A program made the position numbers and the translations under genes. From Salinibacterium sp. SWN167 (lineage in GTDB: Bacteria; Actinomycetota; Actinomycetes; Actinomycetales; Microbacteriaceae), in assembly GCF_015864665.1 (NCBI RefSeq), contig NZ_JADYWU010000001.1, forward strand, positions 372,001 through 436,000: a stretch of 64,000 nucleotides of DNA, given 5' to 3'. The notes beneath the pieces are model-generated. The model saw only the letters and a list, made by a program, of their open reading frames with translations, was not told the origin of the DNA and did no database searches. Of the stretch, positions 26,101 through 36,700 are shown piece after piece. Within the stretch, counting starts at the first letter, position 1. Each line of letters starts with the position of its first letter.

Positions 26101-29100
26101 GTGAGTGACAGCGTCACGACGACCATCGTTGAGCCTGACATTTCACTGCAGAAGAGCAGCAATGCTGTCGGCGGCGAGGTGGTTGCGGGTCAGCTTGTTG
26201 AGTACACCCTTGAACTGCGCAATAGCGGCGCGGCGGATGTCTCGACAGCCCACGACACTGTCGTCGTTGACACCTTGCCCGATGAGGTTCAGCCCGTCGA
26301 CGCTGCCGGCGATCCCGTCACTGCTGACGCTACGCTCCCCGGTGGTGGCGTGTGGGACGAAAGCGCCCGCACGATCACGTTTACCGTCGCGAGCATTGCG
26401 CCCGGCGCAGGCCCCGACCTCACGTATAGCGTTCTGGTCGATGACCCCCTGCGTGGCGGCGCGACCATCGTGAACACGGTGGATGCGACCACAACCTCGA
26501 TCGCCGGAACTGATCCCGACGAGCGCACCTCCGACTCCGTGCTCGGAACGGAAGCGGGCGGCTACCAAGACTCCAGCATCGTAACTTTGCAGACACCGGG
26601 AGTGCACGTCAGTAAGACTGCGACTCCCGCTACGCTGACGATTGGTGAGGTCGTTACCTACACCGTCGAAGTGACCGTCCCGGCGAGCGTTGTTGCTGAC
26701 GACACGACCATCATCGACACCATGCCCGCCAATGTTCGGTTCGGTGCGTTCGTTGATTCAGCGTGTGACCAAGATGGCACGCCGTGTGCGGCAACCACCG
26801 AGGTCATCGGTTCGCCGAGTTCGACCGACCGCACCATTGGTTTCTTCATCGGTGACTTCGACCCTGCTGCGGCTGAAGACCGTGTCATCACCTTCCGGTA
26901 CACCGGAATCGTGACGACGGCGGCCACAGACGGCAGCACGCTCGTGAACACTGCTCGTCCCTACTGGAACGACACCAACGTCATCACGGGCACGCCGACT
27001 ACGGTGCCTGACCCTGCAGATTTCGATGCCGTGGGATCGCCGTCGACCGCGAACACTGCGGTTGTCGAACCGACGCTCACGATCGACAAGGCTGTCGCCG
27101 GACAGATTGATGACTCTGACGCTCGCCGTGCCAAGCCTGGTGATCCTCTTGAGTACACGATCGTCGTGACCAATACGGGCACGTCGCCCGCATTCGACGT
27201 CACGGTGACGGATGCTCCGGATGACCGGGTCACAGCATTCACCACGGTCGACCCGGCCGGTGTCACGAACACCGACGCTGACCCGTCAGATGGAACTCTG
27301 AGCTGGAACATCCCCGGCCCGATCGCCGTTGGCGCTTCGGTGACCATCACGTACACGGTGACGATGCCTCTCCTCGACGAGGTCGATGAAGTGGTGAGCG
27401 GTGCAGAGATCGTCAACACCGCGGACATCCCGGAATACTTCGGTGTTCCTGCAGCGGACCGCGACGCTCTGATCGACTACAACACCTACGACGACGTGAC
27501 CGCTGATGTGGTGAGTGTCGAGCTCGACCTCGCCTCGATCGGTGACTACATCTGGTACGACGTCAACAATGACGGTGTGCAAGATGCCACGGAGCCGCTG
27601 CTCGAAGGCGTCGGCGTCACCGTCGTCTATCTCGGTGCTGACGGAATCTTTGGCACTACCGACGACGAAACCTTCACCACGGCCGCTGACAGTGCCGGCG
27701 AGTACCTCGTCGAAAACGTGCCGGGCGGCACTTACCGCGTCACGGTCGATGCTGCGACTCTTCCGGCTGGAATGACTCCAAGCTATGACCTCGACGGAAC
27801 CACGCTCACTCCTAACGGCGTGTGGCAAGGAACGCTCGCTCAGAACGCTGCGAAGCGCGACGTGGACTTCGGTTACACCGGTACCGGCTCGATCGGCGAC
27901 TACATCTGGTTCGATCAGAACTCGGATGGCGTTCAAGATTCCAATGAGCCTGGGCTCCCCGGCGCGACCGCCACAGTCATTTCGGGTGGGCTCGACGGCG
28001 ACCTCGCGACTACTGCCGACAACCTGACCTTCACGACCTCGACGGATAGCGACGGAAAGTACTCGGTAGGCAACTTGCCCGCTGGTCCCTACACCGTCAC
28101 CGTGAGCGACCTTCCTTCGGGATATGCCGTGGTCTCCGACCCCAACGGGGGAACGAGCTCGACGTCGACCACCTCATTGACGGCCGGCCAGAACCGCGTC
28201 GATCAAGACTTCGGGTACAACGGCACCGCATCCATCGGTGACTATGTCTGGCTCGATCGCAACAACGATGGCGTTCAAGATCCCACTGAGCGTGGCATCA
28301 ACGGTGCTCAGGTTCAGCTGACGTGGTTCGGCGAAGACGGCATTGAAGGCACCAGCGACGATGGTGTGTTCACGACGACTACCGACGCTCTGGGCGCCTA
28401 CCTCTTCCCGAACTTGTTGCCGGGAGAGTATTCCGTCGAAATTCTGGGCGGATTGCCTGACGGAGTCGACAACAGCTTCGACCGTGATGGCAACAACGAC
28501 TCGCAGACTTCGGTGACGTTGGACGTTGGCGACGCCGTGACGGATGTTGACTTCGGCTACTTTGCCGACTCCGTTATCGGAGACCGTGTCTGGTGGGACC
28601 GCGATGCTGACGGAGTTCAGGATGTTGGGGAGCCCGGCCTCGGCAACGTTGACATCAGCGTCACTTACTTTGGTGCCGACGGCGTCGCGGGCGGAACTGG
28701 CGCCAACGCCGACGTCGTCTACACCACGCAGACTGACGCAGACGGCGACTGGATCGTCATCAACATTCCTGACGGCGAGTACCTCGTAGAGGTGACCGGC
28801 GGCATTGCCTCTGGCTTCGTCCCGACCTACGACGACGACAGCGCAACTGTTGGTCTCGGTAACCAGTCGCAGATCACGCTCGATGCCTCCGACCTCAACC
28901 AAGACTTTGGTTACGCCGGTGACTCGAGCATTTCCGACACGGTCTGGCTCGACCTCGACAAAGACGGCGTGAAGGATGCTGGTGAGCCTGGTCTCCCCGG
29001 TGTCGATGTGACTCTGGTTTGGTTTGGTCCGGATGGAGTGGCTGGCGGGGGCGACGACGTCACGTTCGTCGAAACCACCGATGCCAACGGCGAGTACCTG

Positions 29101-30438
29101 TTCGATGGGCTCCCCGAGGGCAACTACACGGTCACGGTAGACACCGCGACTTTGCCGGCTGGGCTGCTCCCCACCTTTGACGCTGACGCTGGCGCCAACC
29201 AGCCGACGCCGGGAACGCCTGCTTCGGGCGTTGCAGCGAACTCAACGACAGCCGTAGCGCTGCCGGCGGGCACCGATCTCGACACCATCGACTTCGGCTA
29301 TGCCGCGACAGGGTCACTCGGTGACACGGTCTGGCTGGACCAGAACGGCGACGGCGTTGTTGATTCTGACGAAGCCGGAATCCCCGACGTTGGCGTAACG
29401 CTCACATGGGCTGGCCTCGACGGCATCCTCGGTAACGCCGACGACGTGGTCTCGACTACGACGACGGATGAGAATGGAAACTACCTCTTCGAGGACCTTC
29501 CGATCGGAACGTTCACGGTGGAGTTGTCGAACCTGCCCGCAGGAGTCGTAGCGACATCCGACCCAGACGGTGGTTTCGATGACTCAGCGCAGGTCACCCT
29601 CTCCGCCAGCGAAGAGAACCTCGACCAGGACTTCGGCTACCGCGGTGACGCAGGTGTCGGCGATCTGCTCTGGCTCGACGTCGACAACGATGGGGTGCAG
29701 GGCACTAATGAGCCTGGCCTTCCCGGAATCGTGATCACTGTCACGAGCCCCGGCACCGATGGAGTGTTCGGCACGGCTGATGACATCGTCATTATGACGA
29801 CGACAGATGAGAACGGCAACTACCTCGAAGAGGGGCTGCCTGCCGGAGAAGTGCAGGTCTCATATGACCCCACGACACTCCCCGAGGGATACGTGCCCAG
29901 TGCTGATCTCGATGGTGGTGACTTCTTCGACACGACGGCAACGTTGGTCTCCGGAGAGACGCTGCTGGATGTCGACTTCATTGTTATCGGAAGCGCCACC
30001 CTCACCGGAGTCGTGTTCGATGACCCTGATGGGGACGGCACCCGTGACAGCGGAGAAGCAGGCATTCCGGATGCCACGGTTGATGTGGTCTGGGCTGGGC
30101 CGAACGGTCCCGTCACGATTACGGTAATCACCGACGCAAATGGCGAGTGGATCCTCACGAACCTGCCGGCGGGAACCTACACGGCAACAGTCGACCTCGA
30201 CACAGTTGATCCTGACTACCGGCCGACTACGGGAACATCGTCGACGGTAGAGTTGCCGGCCTTTGGTTCGCGCTCCGTCATTCAGGGTCTCACGACGATG
30301 TTGCTCGCGTTCACCGGCACCAATATCGCTTGGGGCGGTGGGCTTGCGGTGCTTCTGTTGCTTGCGGGGCTTCTGCTCGTTGTGACGCGAGCTCGTGCTG
30401 GCGGCAGAGAGACGCGGGCGTTGACAACAGGCAAGTAG
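23182..30438 (+). CDS. Giant cell-wall-anchored surface protein 1 (DUF11 plus SdrD-B-like repeats)
   Basis: The 2,418-residue protein starts at GTG behind TAAGGCC, a start matched by its paralogue at 30767; an in-frame ATG at 23062 would put 40 unrelated residues before the signal peptide. A signal peptide ends at ASAAG (about residues 1-29). Residues about 30-1450 are DUF11-like repeats (VTNTG.SPA...VTVTD patterns). From about 1451 eight SdrD-B-like domains begin near 1451, 1568, 1683, 1796, 1915, 2044, 2157 and 2272, each opening with IGD.VW.D.N.DGVQD..EPG; the D.N.DG loops suggest calcium binding. LAFTG near 2375, a hydrophobic span and an Arg-rich tail form a sortase signal of the class E (LAxTG) kind. 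Likely an adhesin or structural surface fibre. Confidence 0.88.
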   Translation: MKLFLRPLLVAALIAASVTVPVTAASAAGNPDVQLDREVSASTLYGSDVSVTLSAQQSSVPAINAYNLTFTDILPVGATLTDSTYPVSEQILLSDGTTKVIWSNVADLSAGIVVPLTYSFAYDLVSYDVDDSFTSTAEAFVNSNPRIVDEFDPVTGEVDEATRTGWDTATSTTTLVPFELKKREPSTEGELQRGVHDNKTVYTLEITNNSVNDSTNFSIVDYLPAGLEFLGCSNQDNTTATVEEYAGSGRIDDTPLPAAVDCNGFVPTSSTVTVDPDGAGPLPNAVYTRVEWSSLGTIAAGATLTIKYAAAIPLRENEASALNATANLDNNTGPLTEEEQQLKNYAVATGTYGASVYTDDDTATVTAEDVAIQKSVDQPAIAQGGTSIWSLDFQSSEYALSTSILSVVDTIPDGLDYVASSLTPESVVTNADGTITVSWDAAAFAGASASGTITITTTTRTAYRNGGGPVSSNDSWTNSVALVGTAEIITDSGANTSTLPVIDESSAGQTAQGVSINKRVAQPSDIATTCGAESGLAFSETVTGPFHPGDLVCYELTVDFPGILDSLEVSVADFLPAGFTYEAFEYTSASTLTAADGIVFSNDAGSPLLNWNVGEVDASAEFQVLVSARITDPAAITDGSITANIMKMTYKNTAGDVFQLRDHADTLVEKPIVAVAKGITELNTNPISGAPVDTLTVQATDRVTYSITVTNEGSQAAENISIRDNLPALLECSDIENISDAGACGSPAPVRSIEWIVPGPVAAGGSYTVTYDVITPADSSLGDVFLNTTGVRNYEGDTNNGDPQVYVPESNIDPTLEDDANGDEATDTATANVDRPTVVKTATTSIDEGGNNAASEATTGELITYTVTTTIPEGGSAYENPAVTDTISDDLEIVGTPTFTVGGSAPQNATVSGQLVTAPLGATYTNAANSGDDLVVLTIVVRVLDASGPVRGDVVSNNATFAWDHVDGSSDSGVSDSVTTTIVEPDISLQKSSNAVGGEVVAGQLVEYTLELRNSGAADVSTAHDTVVVDTLPDEVQPVDAAGDPVTADATLPGGGVWDESARTITFTVASIAPGAGPDLTYSVLVDDPLRGGATIVNTVDATTTSIAGTDPDERTSDSVLGTEAGGYQDSSIVTLQTPGVHVSKTATPATLTIGEVVTYTVEVTVPASVVADDTTIIDTMPANVRFGAFVDSACDQDGTPCAATTEVIGSPSSTDRTIGFFIGDFDPAAAEDRVITFRYTGIVTTAATDGSTLVNTARPYWNDTNVITGTPTTVPDPADFDAVGSPSTANTAVVEPTLTIDKAVAGQIDDSDARRAKPGDPLEYTIVVTNTGTSPAFDVTVTDAPDDRVTAFTTVDPAGVTNTDADPSDGTLSWNIPGPIAVGASVTITYTVTMPLLDEVDEVVSGAEIVNTADIPEYFGVPAADRDALIDYNTYDDVTADVVSVELDLASIGDYIWYDVNNDGVQDATEPLLEGVGVTVVYLGADGIFGTTDDETFTTAADSAGEYLVENVPGGTYRVTVDAATLPAGMTPSYDLDGTTLTPNGVWQGTLAQNAAKRDVDFGYTGTGSIGDYIWFDQNSDGVQDSNEPGLPGATATVISGGLDGDLATTADNLTFTTSTDSDGKYSVGNLPAGPYTVTVSDLPSGYAVVSDPNGGTSSTSTTSLTAGQNRVDQDFGYNGTASIGDYVWLDRNNDGVQDPTERGINGAQVQLTWFGEDGIEGTSDDGVFTTTTDALGAYLFPNLLPGEYSVEILGGLPDGVDNSFDRDGNNDSQTSVTLDVGDAVTDVDFGYFADSVIGDRVWWDRDADGVQDVGEPGLGNVDISVTYFGADGVAGGTGANADVVYTTQTDADGDWIVINIPDGEYLVEVTGGIASGFVPTYDDDSATVGLGNQSQITLDASDLNQDFGYAGDSSISDTVWLDLDKDGVKDAGEPGLPGVDVTLVWFGPDGVAGGGDDVTFVETTDANGEYLFDGLPEGNYTVTVDTATLPAGLLPTFDADAGANQPTPGTPASGVAANSTTAVALPAGTDLDTIDFGYAATGSLGDTVWLDQNGDGVVDSDEAGIPDVGVTLTWAGLDGILGNADDVVSTTTTDENGNYLFEDLPIGTFTVELSNLPAGVVATSDPDGGFDDSAQVTLSASEENLDQDFGYRGDAGVGDLLWLDVDNDGVQGTNEPGLPGIVITVTSPGTDGVFGTADDIVIMTTTDENGNYLEEGLPAGEVQVSYDPTTLPEGYVPSADLDGGDFFDTTATLVSGETLLDVDFIVIGSATLTGVVFDDPDGDGTRDSGEAGIPDATVDVVWAGPNGPVTITVITDANGEWILTNLPAGTYTATVDLDTVDPDYRPTTGTSSTVELPAFGSRSVIQGLTTMLLAFTGTNIAWGGGLAVLLLLAGLLLVVTRARAGGRETRALTTGK

Positions 30439-30456
30439 TAGCGATTGCACGATAGG

Positions 30457-30502
30457 CGCGGTGAGTGCGCGGGACCGGATGGTTCTGTTCGCACTCACCG
30501 CG
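30457..30502 (+). terminator. Terminator of surface protein 1
   Basis: CGCGGTGAGTGCG (30457-30469) and its perfect complement (30490-30502) make a 13-bp stem with a 20-base loop, followed by TTTGTCGTTG. It lies 19 bases after the stop codon. Confidence 0.8.
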
Positions 30503-30555
30503 TTTGTCGTTGTGGTGGGGTAGCTGGGCGTTAGTTTGGCCTTGTCCTCTATAGG

Positions 30556-30605
30556 GCCCACAAAGAGGGGGACGTAGACGCTTCTGTGTACCCCTTTTTG
30601 TGGGC
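30556..30605 (+). promoter_or_regulatory. Hairpin upstream of surface protein 2
   Basis: GCCCACAAAGAGGGG (30556-30570) pairs with CCCCTTTTTGTGGGC (30591-30605) with one G-U pair. The 20-base loop contains GTAGACGCTTC, also found in the hairpin upstream of surface protein 1. It could instead be a second terminator, but the shared loop argues for a leader or operator element. The rest of the 30439-30766 gap contains the terminator at 30457 and no gene. Confidence 0.55.
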
Positions 30606-30766
30606 TATTGGGTGGACTAGGTCTCGTTTAGGCTTGAAATCGGTTTACCTGACGGGCACCCGATATTTCGCTCGTCTGGAACGAACCAACCCGACACCAC
30701 CCGAGTTCTCTACGGCCTACTTCCCGATATTAGGTAGGCCCTAGGTCAATCCTTAAGGCCTTACCC

Positions 30767-33700
30767 GTGAAGTTTTTGCTGCGCCCATTGCTCGTCCTTG
30801 CCCTGATTGTGACGGGAATAACAGTTCCGGCTGCCGTCGCTACGGCAGCGGGCACCCCCGACGTTCAACTTGACCGCACAGTGAGTGCGTCAACGCTGTA
30901 CGGCGACGACGTCTCGGTCACGCTCTCGGCGCAGCAAACCTCGGGTAGCAACGCCTACAACCTGACGTTCACTGACGTGCTGCCAGCGGGGGCGACACTC
31001 GTGGACTCCACCTATCCGGTGAGCGAAACCATCGCGCTGGCGGGCGGCGCAACGAAGCTCATCTGGAACAACGTGGCAGACCTCTCGTCGGGAGTCGTCG
31101 TGCCGTTGACCTACTCCTTCTCCTACAACACCAGCACCTACGATGTGGACGACTCGTTCACGAGCACCGCCGAGGCTTTCGTTAACTCGAACCCTCGTGT
31201 GCTCGTAAAGTTCAACGCACTCACGGGCGATGTTCTCACCAGCTCGCGAACCGGGTGGGCAACTGATGAGTCGACGACGACTCTCGTTCCCTTCCTTCTC
31301 GACAAGATCGAGCCGAGCACCGAGTCTGAGCTTCACCGCGGTGTGCACGACAACAAGACCGTGTACACCCTCGAGATCACCAACAACGGCGTTAACCCCA
31401 CCACCAACTTCTCCATCATCGACTACCTGCCGGCCGGTCTTGAATTCCTCGGTTGTTCGACTCAAGATAATAGTGCCGACGGCACCGAAGAGTATCCCGG
31501 TGCCGGTCGCATCGATGACACTGCGTTCCCCGCGGCCGTTGACTGCGATAGTTTTGTGCCCTCGACGTCGACCGTCACGGTTGACCCGGATGGCAGCGGC
31601 CCGTTGCTGAACGACGTCTACACCAAGGTGGAGTGGAATTCCCTCGGAACCCTCGCTGCGGGCGAGACTGCGACGATCGTGTACGCGGCAGCTATCCCGC
31701 TGCGCGAGAACGTTGCCTTCACGGGTGAAGCCACCGCGAACCTCGACAACAACACGGGGGACCTTACTGAAGACGAGCAGCAGCTCACGAACTACGCGGT
31801 TGCGGCCGGCACCTACGCGGGCACCGTCTACACGGATGCCGACGCGGCCACTATTTCTGCTGAAGATGTCGCCATCCGCAAGTCCGTTGACGATTCCGAC
31901 ATTTCGCAAGGTGCCACGAGCATCTGGACGCTCTCATTCGACTCCTCTGAGTACGCCCTCGCGACGAGCATCATCACGGTAACCGACACCATTCCTGACG
32001 GCCTCGATTACGTCACCAGCTCGCTGACTCCAGAGTCGGTAGTGACGAACGCCGACGGAACCATCACCGTGTCGTGGGATGCCGCAGCTTTTGTGGCGGC
32101 ATCCTCGCTCGAGGAGATCACCGTAGAGACGCTCACGCGTTCGAACTACCGCGTGCGTAACGGCGCCGGTCCCGTGAGCTCGAACGACTCCTGGACCAAC
32201 ACTGTTGAGCTCGGCGCCGACGCTGAGATCATCACCGACAACGACGGAACAACGTCGACTCTTGCTGTTGTTGACGCGTCAAGTGCGGGGCAAACGGCCC
32301 AGGGAATCACGATCGACAAGAAGGTCGCTGAGCCCGCTGAGATGTTGACTCCGTGTGACGCGAGCTCTGCACTCACCTTCAGCGACGGCGTCACTGGCCC
32401 GTTCCACCCGGGCGACAGGGTTTGCTATGAACTGACCGTCACGTTCCCCGGAAGCCTCGACACTCTGGATAACACCGTCAATGACTTTCTGCCCGCGGGA
32501 TTCACTTTTGAGTCGTTCGCTTATGGAAGCGACCACCACGACATCGATGCCGCGGACATCACGTTCGTGAACCCGCCGGTATCGGCCACTGACCCGACTC
32601 CGTCGTCTCTCTTGACGTGGACCATCGGCGATGTGAATGCCGCTGCTGTCTTCCAGGTTCTGGTGACGGCGAAAATCACCGACCCTGCCGCGATCGCTGA
32701 TGGCGACATCACGGCGAACATTATGAAGATGACGTACCAGAACACCGCGGGGGATGTGTTCCAGTTGCGTGATCAGGCAGACACTCGTATCGAGAAGCCG
32801 ATCGTCACGCTCAGCAAGGGCATCACGCACCTCAACACTGTTGCGGTTGCCAATGGCCCGCTCGATACTCTTGCGGTTCAGGCAACGGACCGCGTGACCT
32901 ACGCGGTTGTCATCACGAACTCCGGCAGCCAGGACTCCGAGAACGTGTCCATTCGTGACAACCTGCCCTCGTTGCTGGAATGCTCCGAGATCGAGAACAT
33001 CAGTGACTCTGGTGTCTGTGGCGCCTCGACGTCGCTTCCGCGCTCTATCGAGTGGACGATACCGTCGTTGGATGCCGGGGACTCGTACACGGTTACTTAC
33101 GATGTGATCACTCCCGCTGATTCTTCGGCTGGCGATATCTTCGTCAACACTGCTGGGGTGCGCAACTACGAGGCCGAGACCAACTCTGGTGGCCAGCAGG
33201 TGTACGTTCCCGTCAACAACATTGACCCGACGCTTGAGGCGAGCGCGAACAGCGTTGAGGCCAAGGACACCGCGAGTGTAAACCTGCGTCGTCCGACACT
33301 GCTGAAGTCATTTACGACCTCGATCAACGAGTCAGGCAACAACCTCGGCACTCAGGCCACGATTGGTGAGACAGTCACCTACACCGTGAAGACCACAATT
33401 CCCGAGGGGTCGTCGGTCTACGTCAACCCGACCGTTACTGACACTCTCAGCAGCCGGTACGCAATCGTGGGAACACCGACCTTCACTGTGAATGGTGGTG
33501 CTTCGCAGAACGCCACCGTTGCCGGACAGAAAGTCACCGCATTGATCGGCGCCGACTACGTCAACGCCCCCAATAGCGGTGACGATGACGTCATTCTGAC
33601 GATCACCGCACGCGTGCTCGATATCGCAGGACCCAAGCGTGGCGATGGCATCACCAACCGCGCGTCGCTCACGTGGCAACGAGTGAACGGCACTAACGAT

Positions 33701-36700
33701 TCGCAGCTGAGCAACACTACGACGACGCGAATCGTTGAGCCCGACATTAACCTCACCAAAAAGAGCAACGCTGTTTCTGGACAGGTTGAAGCTGGCCAGA
33801 TCGTGACGTACACGCTCGAACTGCGAAACAGTAACGCGTCGAACGTGTCGACCGCGTACGACACCACTGTTGTCGACCACGTGCCGAACACTGTTCAGCC
33901 GGTTAACGCCAGCAATGTTCCCGTAACGACCGACCAGACTTTGCCCGGTGGCGGAATCTGGGACGAGAGTGAGCGCACGATCACGTTCACTGTCGCATCG
34001 ATCCTGCGCGGCCAAGGCCCTGACCTGACCTACAGCGTTCGCATTGTTGACCCGCTTCTGAGTGGTGCGACGATCGTCAACACGGTCGACGCTATTACGT
34101 CGTCAATTGCCGGCGGAAACCCGAACGAGCGCACAGCGCTATCACCGCTCGGAACCGAAGCGGGCGGCTACCAGGCCAACGACGACCTCACGCTGCGGGC
34201 TCCCGAGCTCGGTGTGAGCAAATCGGCAACGCCGTCGTCACGCACCATCGGTGAGGTCATTACCTACACCGTCGACGTGACCATCCCCAAGGATGTTGTT
34301 GCCTACGACGCAACCATCATCGACACGATGCCCACCAACGTGCGCTTCGGTGAGTTCGTGAGCTCGACGTGCGATCAGGCTGGCTCGCCCTGTGCTGAGT
34401 CCGCTGCGCTGATCGGTTCGCCGACCACGACGGACCGCACCATTGGCTACTTCATCGGTGACATCGATCCCGCTGAGGCTGAAGTGCGCACCGTCACGAT
34501 TACCTACACCGGGATCGTCACGACTGCTGCGGCATCCGGAAACACCCTGACCAACACGGTTCGTCCGTACTGGAACAACACCGACACGATCACGGGTTCG
34601 CCCACGACCGTTCCGGCGCCGGGTGACTTCGACAAGGTGGGCACTCCGTCAACCGCGAACGTCTCGGTCATCGAACCGCGACTGACGATCGACAAGGATG
34701 TTGCTGGCCAGGCCGGAGACTCTGACACTCGTCGTGCCAAGCCGGGCGAAGATCTCGAGTACACGATCGTCGTGCGCAACGCGGGCAACTCGCCCGCCTA
34801 CGACGTGACCGTCACTGACACCCCCGACTCTCGCGTCACGGACTACACGTCTGCTGCCGTTGTGGGCGTTACCCCCACCGACATCGACCCGTCAGATGGA
34901 ACTCTGGGCTGGACTATCGCTGGCCCGATTGCGGCGGGCGCGTCGGTGACGATCAAATACACCGTCACGATGCCCGTCGTCGACGAAACGAGCGAACTCG
35001 TTTCGGCGCGCGAAGTCATCAACACCGCTGACGTTCCTCACTACTTCGGTGTGGCCCCGAGCGCGCAGGTGACCGGTATCGACTACAAGGACTACGACAA
35101 CGTGACTCCGGATGTCGTGAGCGTCGAACTTGACCTCGCCTCCATCGGTGACTACGTCTGGTTCGACGTCAACAACGACGGTGTTCAGGATTCCACTGAG
35201 CCCGTTCTTGCGGGCGTCGGCGTCACGGTTGTCTACGCGGGAATTGACGGCATCTTCGGCAACACCGACGACGAGACCTTCACCCGCACGACCGACAGCA
35301 ACGGCGAATACCTTGTCACCCAGCTGCCCGGTGGGTCATACCGTGTAACCGTGGATGCGTCCACGCTTCCCGCTGGAATGACTCCGAGCTACGACCTCGA
35401 CGGCACCACCGCAACGCCTAACGGCGTGTGGCAGGGAACCCTCGCCGAGAACGACAAGAAGCGCGACGTCGACTTCGGTTACACGGGATCCGGCTCGATT
35501 GGTGACTTCATCTGGTTCGACCAGAACAAGGACGGCGTTCAGGACGCCAACGAGCCCGGACTTCCGGGCGCGACGGTCACGGTAGTGTTTGGCGGCCTCG
35601 ATGGCGACCTCGCCACGACCGCTGACAACATCACGTACACGACGTCGACGGATGAAGACGGCAAGTACCTCGTAGAGAACCTGCCTGCAGGCCCCTACAC
35701 CGTCACTGTCAGCGACCTGCCTGCGGGCTACTCGGTTGTTTCCGACCCCGACGGCGGCACGAGCGCGACCTCGACGACGTCATTGACGGCCGGCCAGAAC
35801 CGTGTCGACCAAGACTTCGGTTACGCGGGCACCGCATCCATCGGTGACTTCGTGTGGATCGACCGCAACGGCGACGGCGTGCAAGACAGCACTGAGCCCG
35901 GCATCTTCGGTGCCACCGTTGAGCTGACCTGGTTCGGCGAAGACGGCGTGCTCGGCGGTGGCGATGACGGCGTGTTCACGACGACGACTGACGGCGACGG
36001 CCTCTACAGCTTCCCCAACCTGCTCCCCGGCAACTTCTCCGTCGCAGTGACGGGCGGGCTGCCTGCTGGCGCCACCAACAGCTTCGACCTCGATGGCGAC
36101 AACGACTCCGAAACGCCGGTCTCGCTAACGATCGGTCAAGCGGTGACCACCGTCGACTTTGGCTACGACGTCACGTCCGTAATCGGCGACCGCGTCTGGT
36201 GGGACCGCAACAAGGATGGCGTGCAAGACAGCAACGAGCCCGGGTTGGCTGGCGTGAAGATTCTCGTCACCTACCTGGGAACAGATGGTGTTCTTGGCGG
36301 ATCCGGCGCTGCTGGTGACATCGAGTTCGAGGCAACGACAGACAGCAACGGTGACTGGACTGTCACTGAGATCCCCGACGGGAACTTCATCGTCGAGGTT
36401 GTCAGTGGCGTGCCTGCTGGCTTCAGCCCGACCTTCGACAACGACAGCGGAACCGCGTCGCCCGACGAAGAGTCTGCGGTGACGCTGGTTGGCTCTGACC
36501 TCAACCAGGACTTCGGCTACGCCGGAGACTCGAGCATCTCCGATACGGTGTGGCTCGACCTCAACAAGGATGGCGTCAAGGATGCTGGCGAGCCTGGCTT
36601 GCCTGACGCTGAGGTAACCCTCGTCTGGTTCGGCCCGGATGGCGTAGCAGGTGGCGGCGATGACGTCACGTTCGTCGAAATCACCGACTCCAACGGTGAG

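Noticed and set aside
27530-30000. Repeat array in the giant genes as a possible CRISPR or DNA repeat
   Set aside because: The periodicity of about 340 bases reflects protein domains; the DNA copies are too diverged to be a CRISPR or satellite.
30556-30605. Hairpin as a second terminator of surface gene 1
   Set aside because: The first terminator at 30457 is sufficient, and the loop core is shared with the hairpin upstream of gene 1, so a regulatory role is preferred, though not proven.
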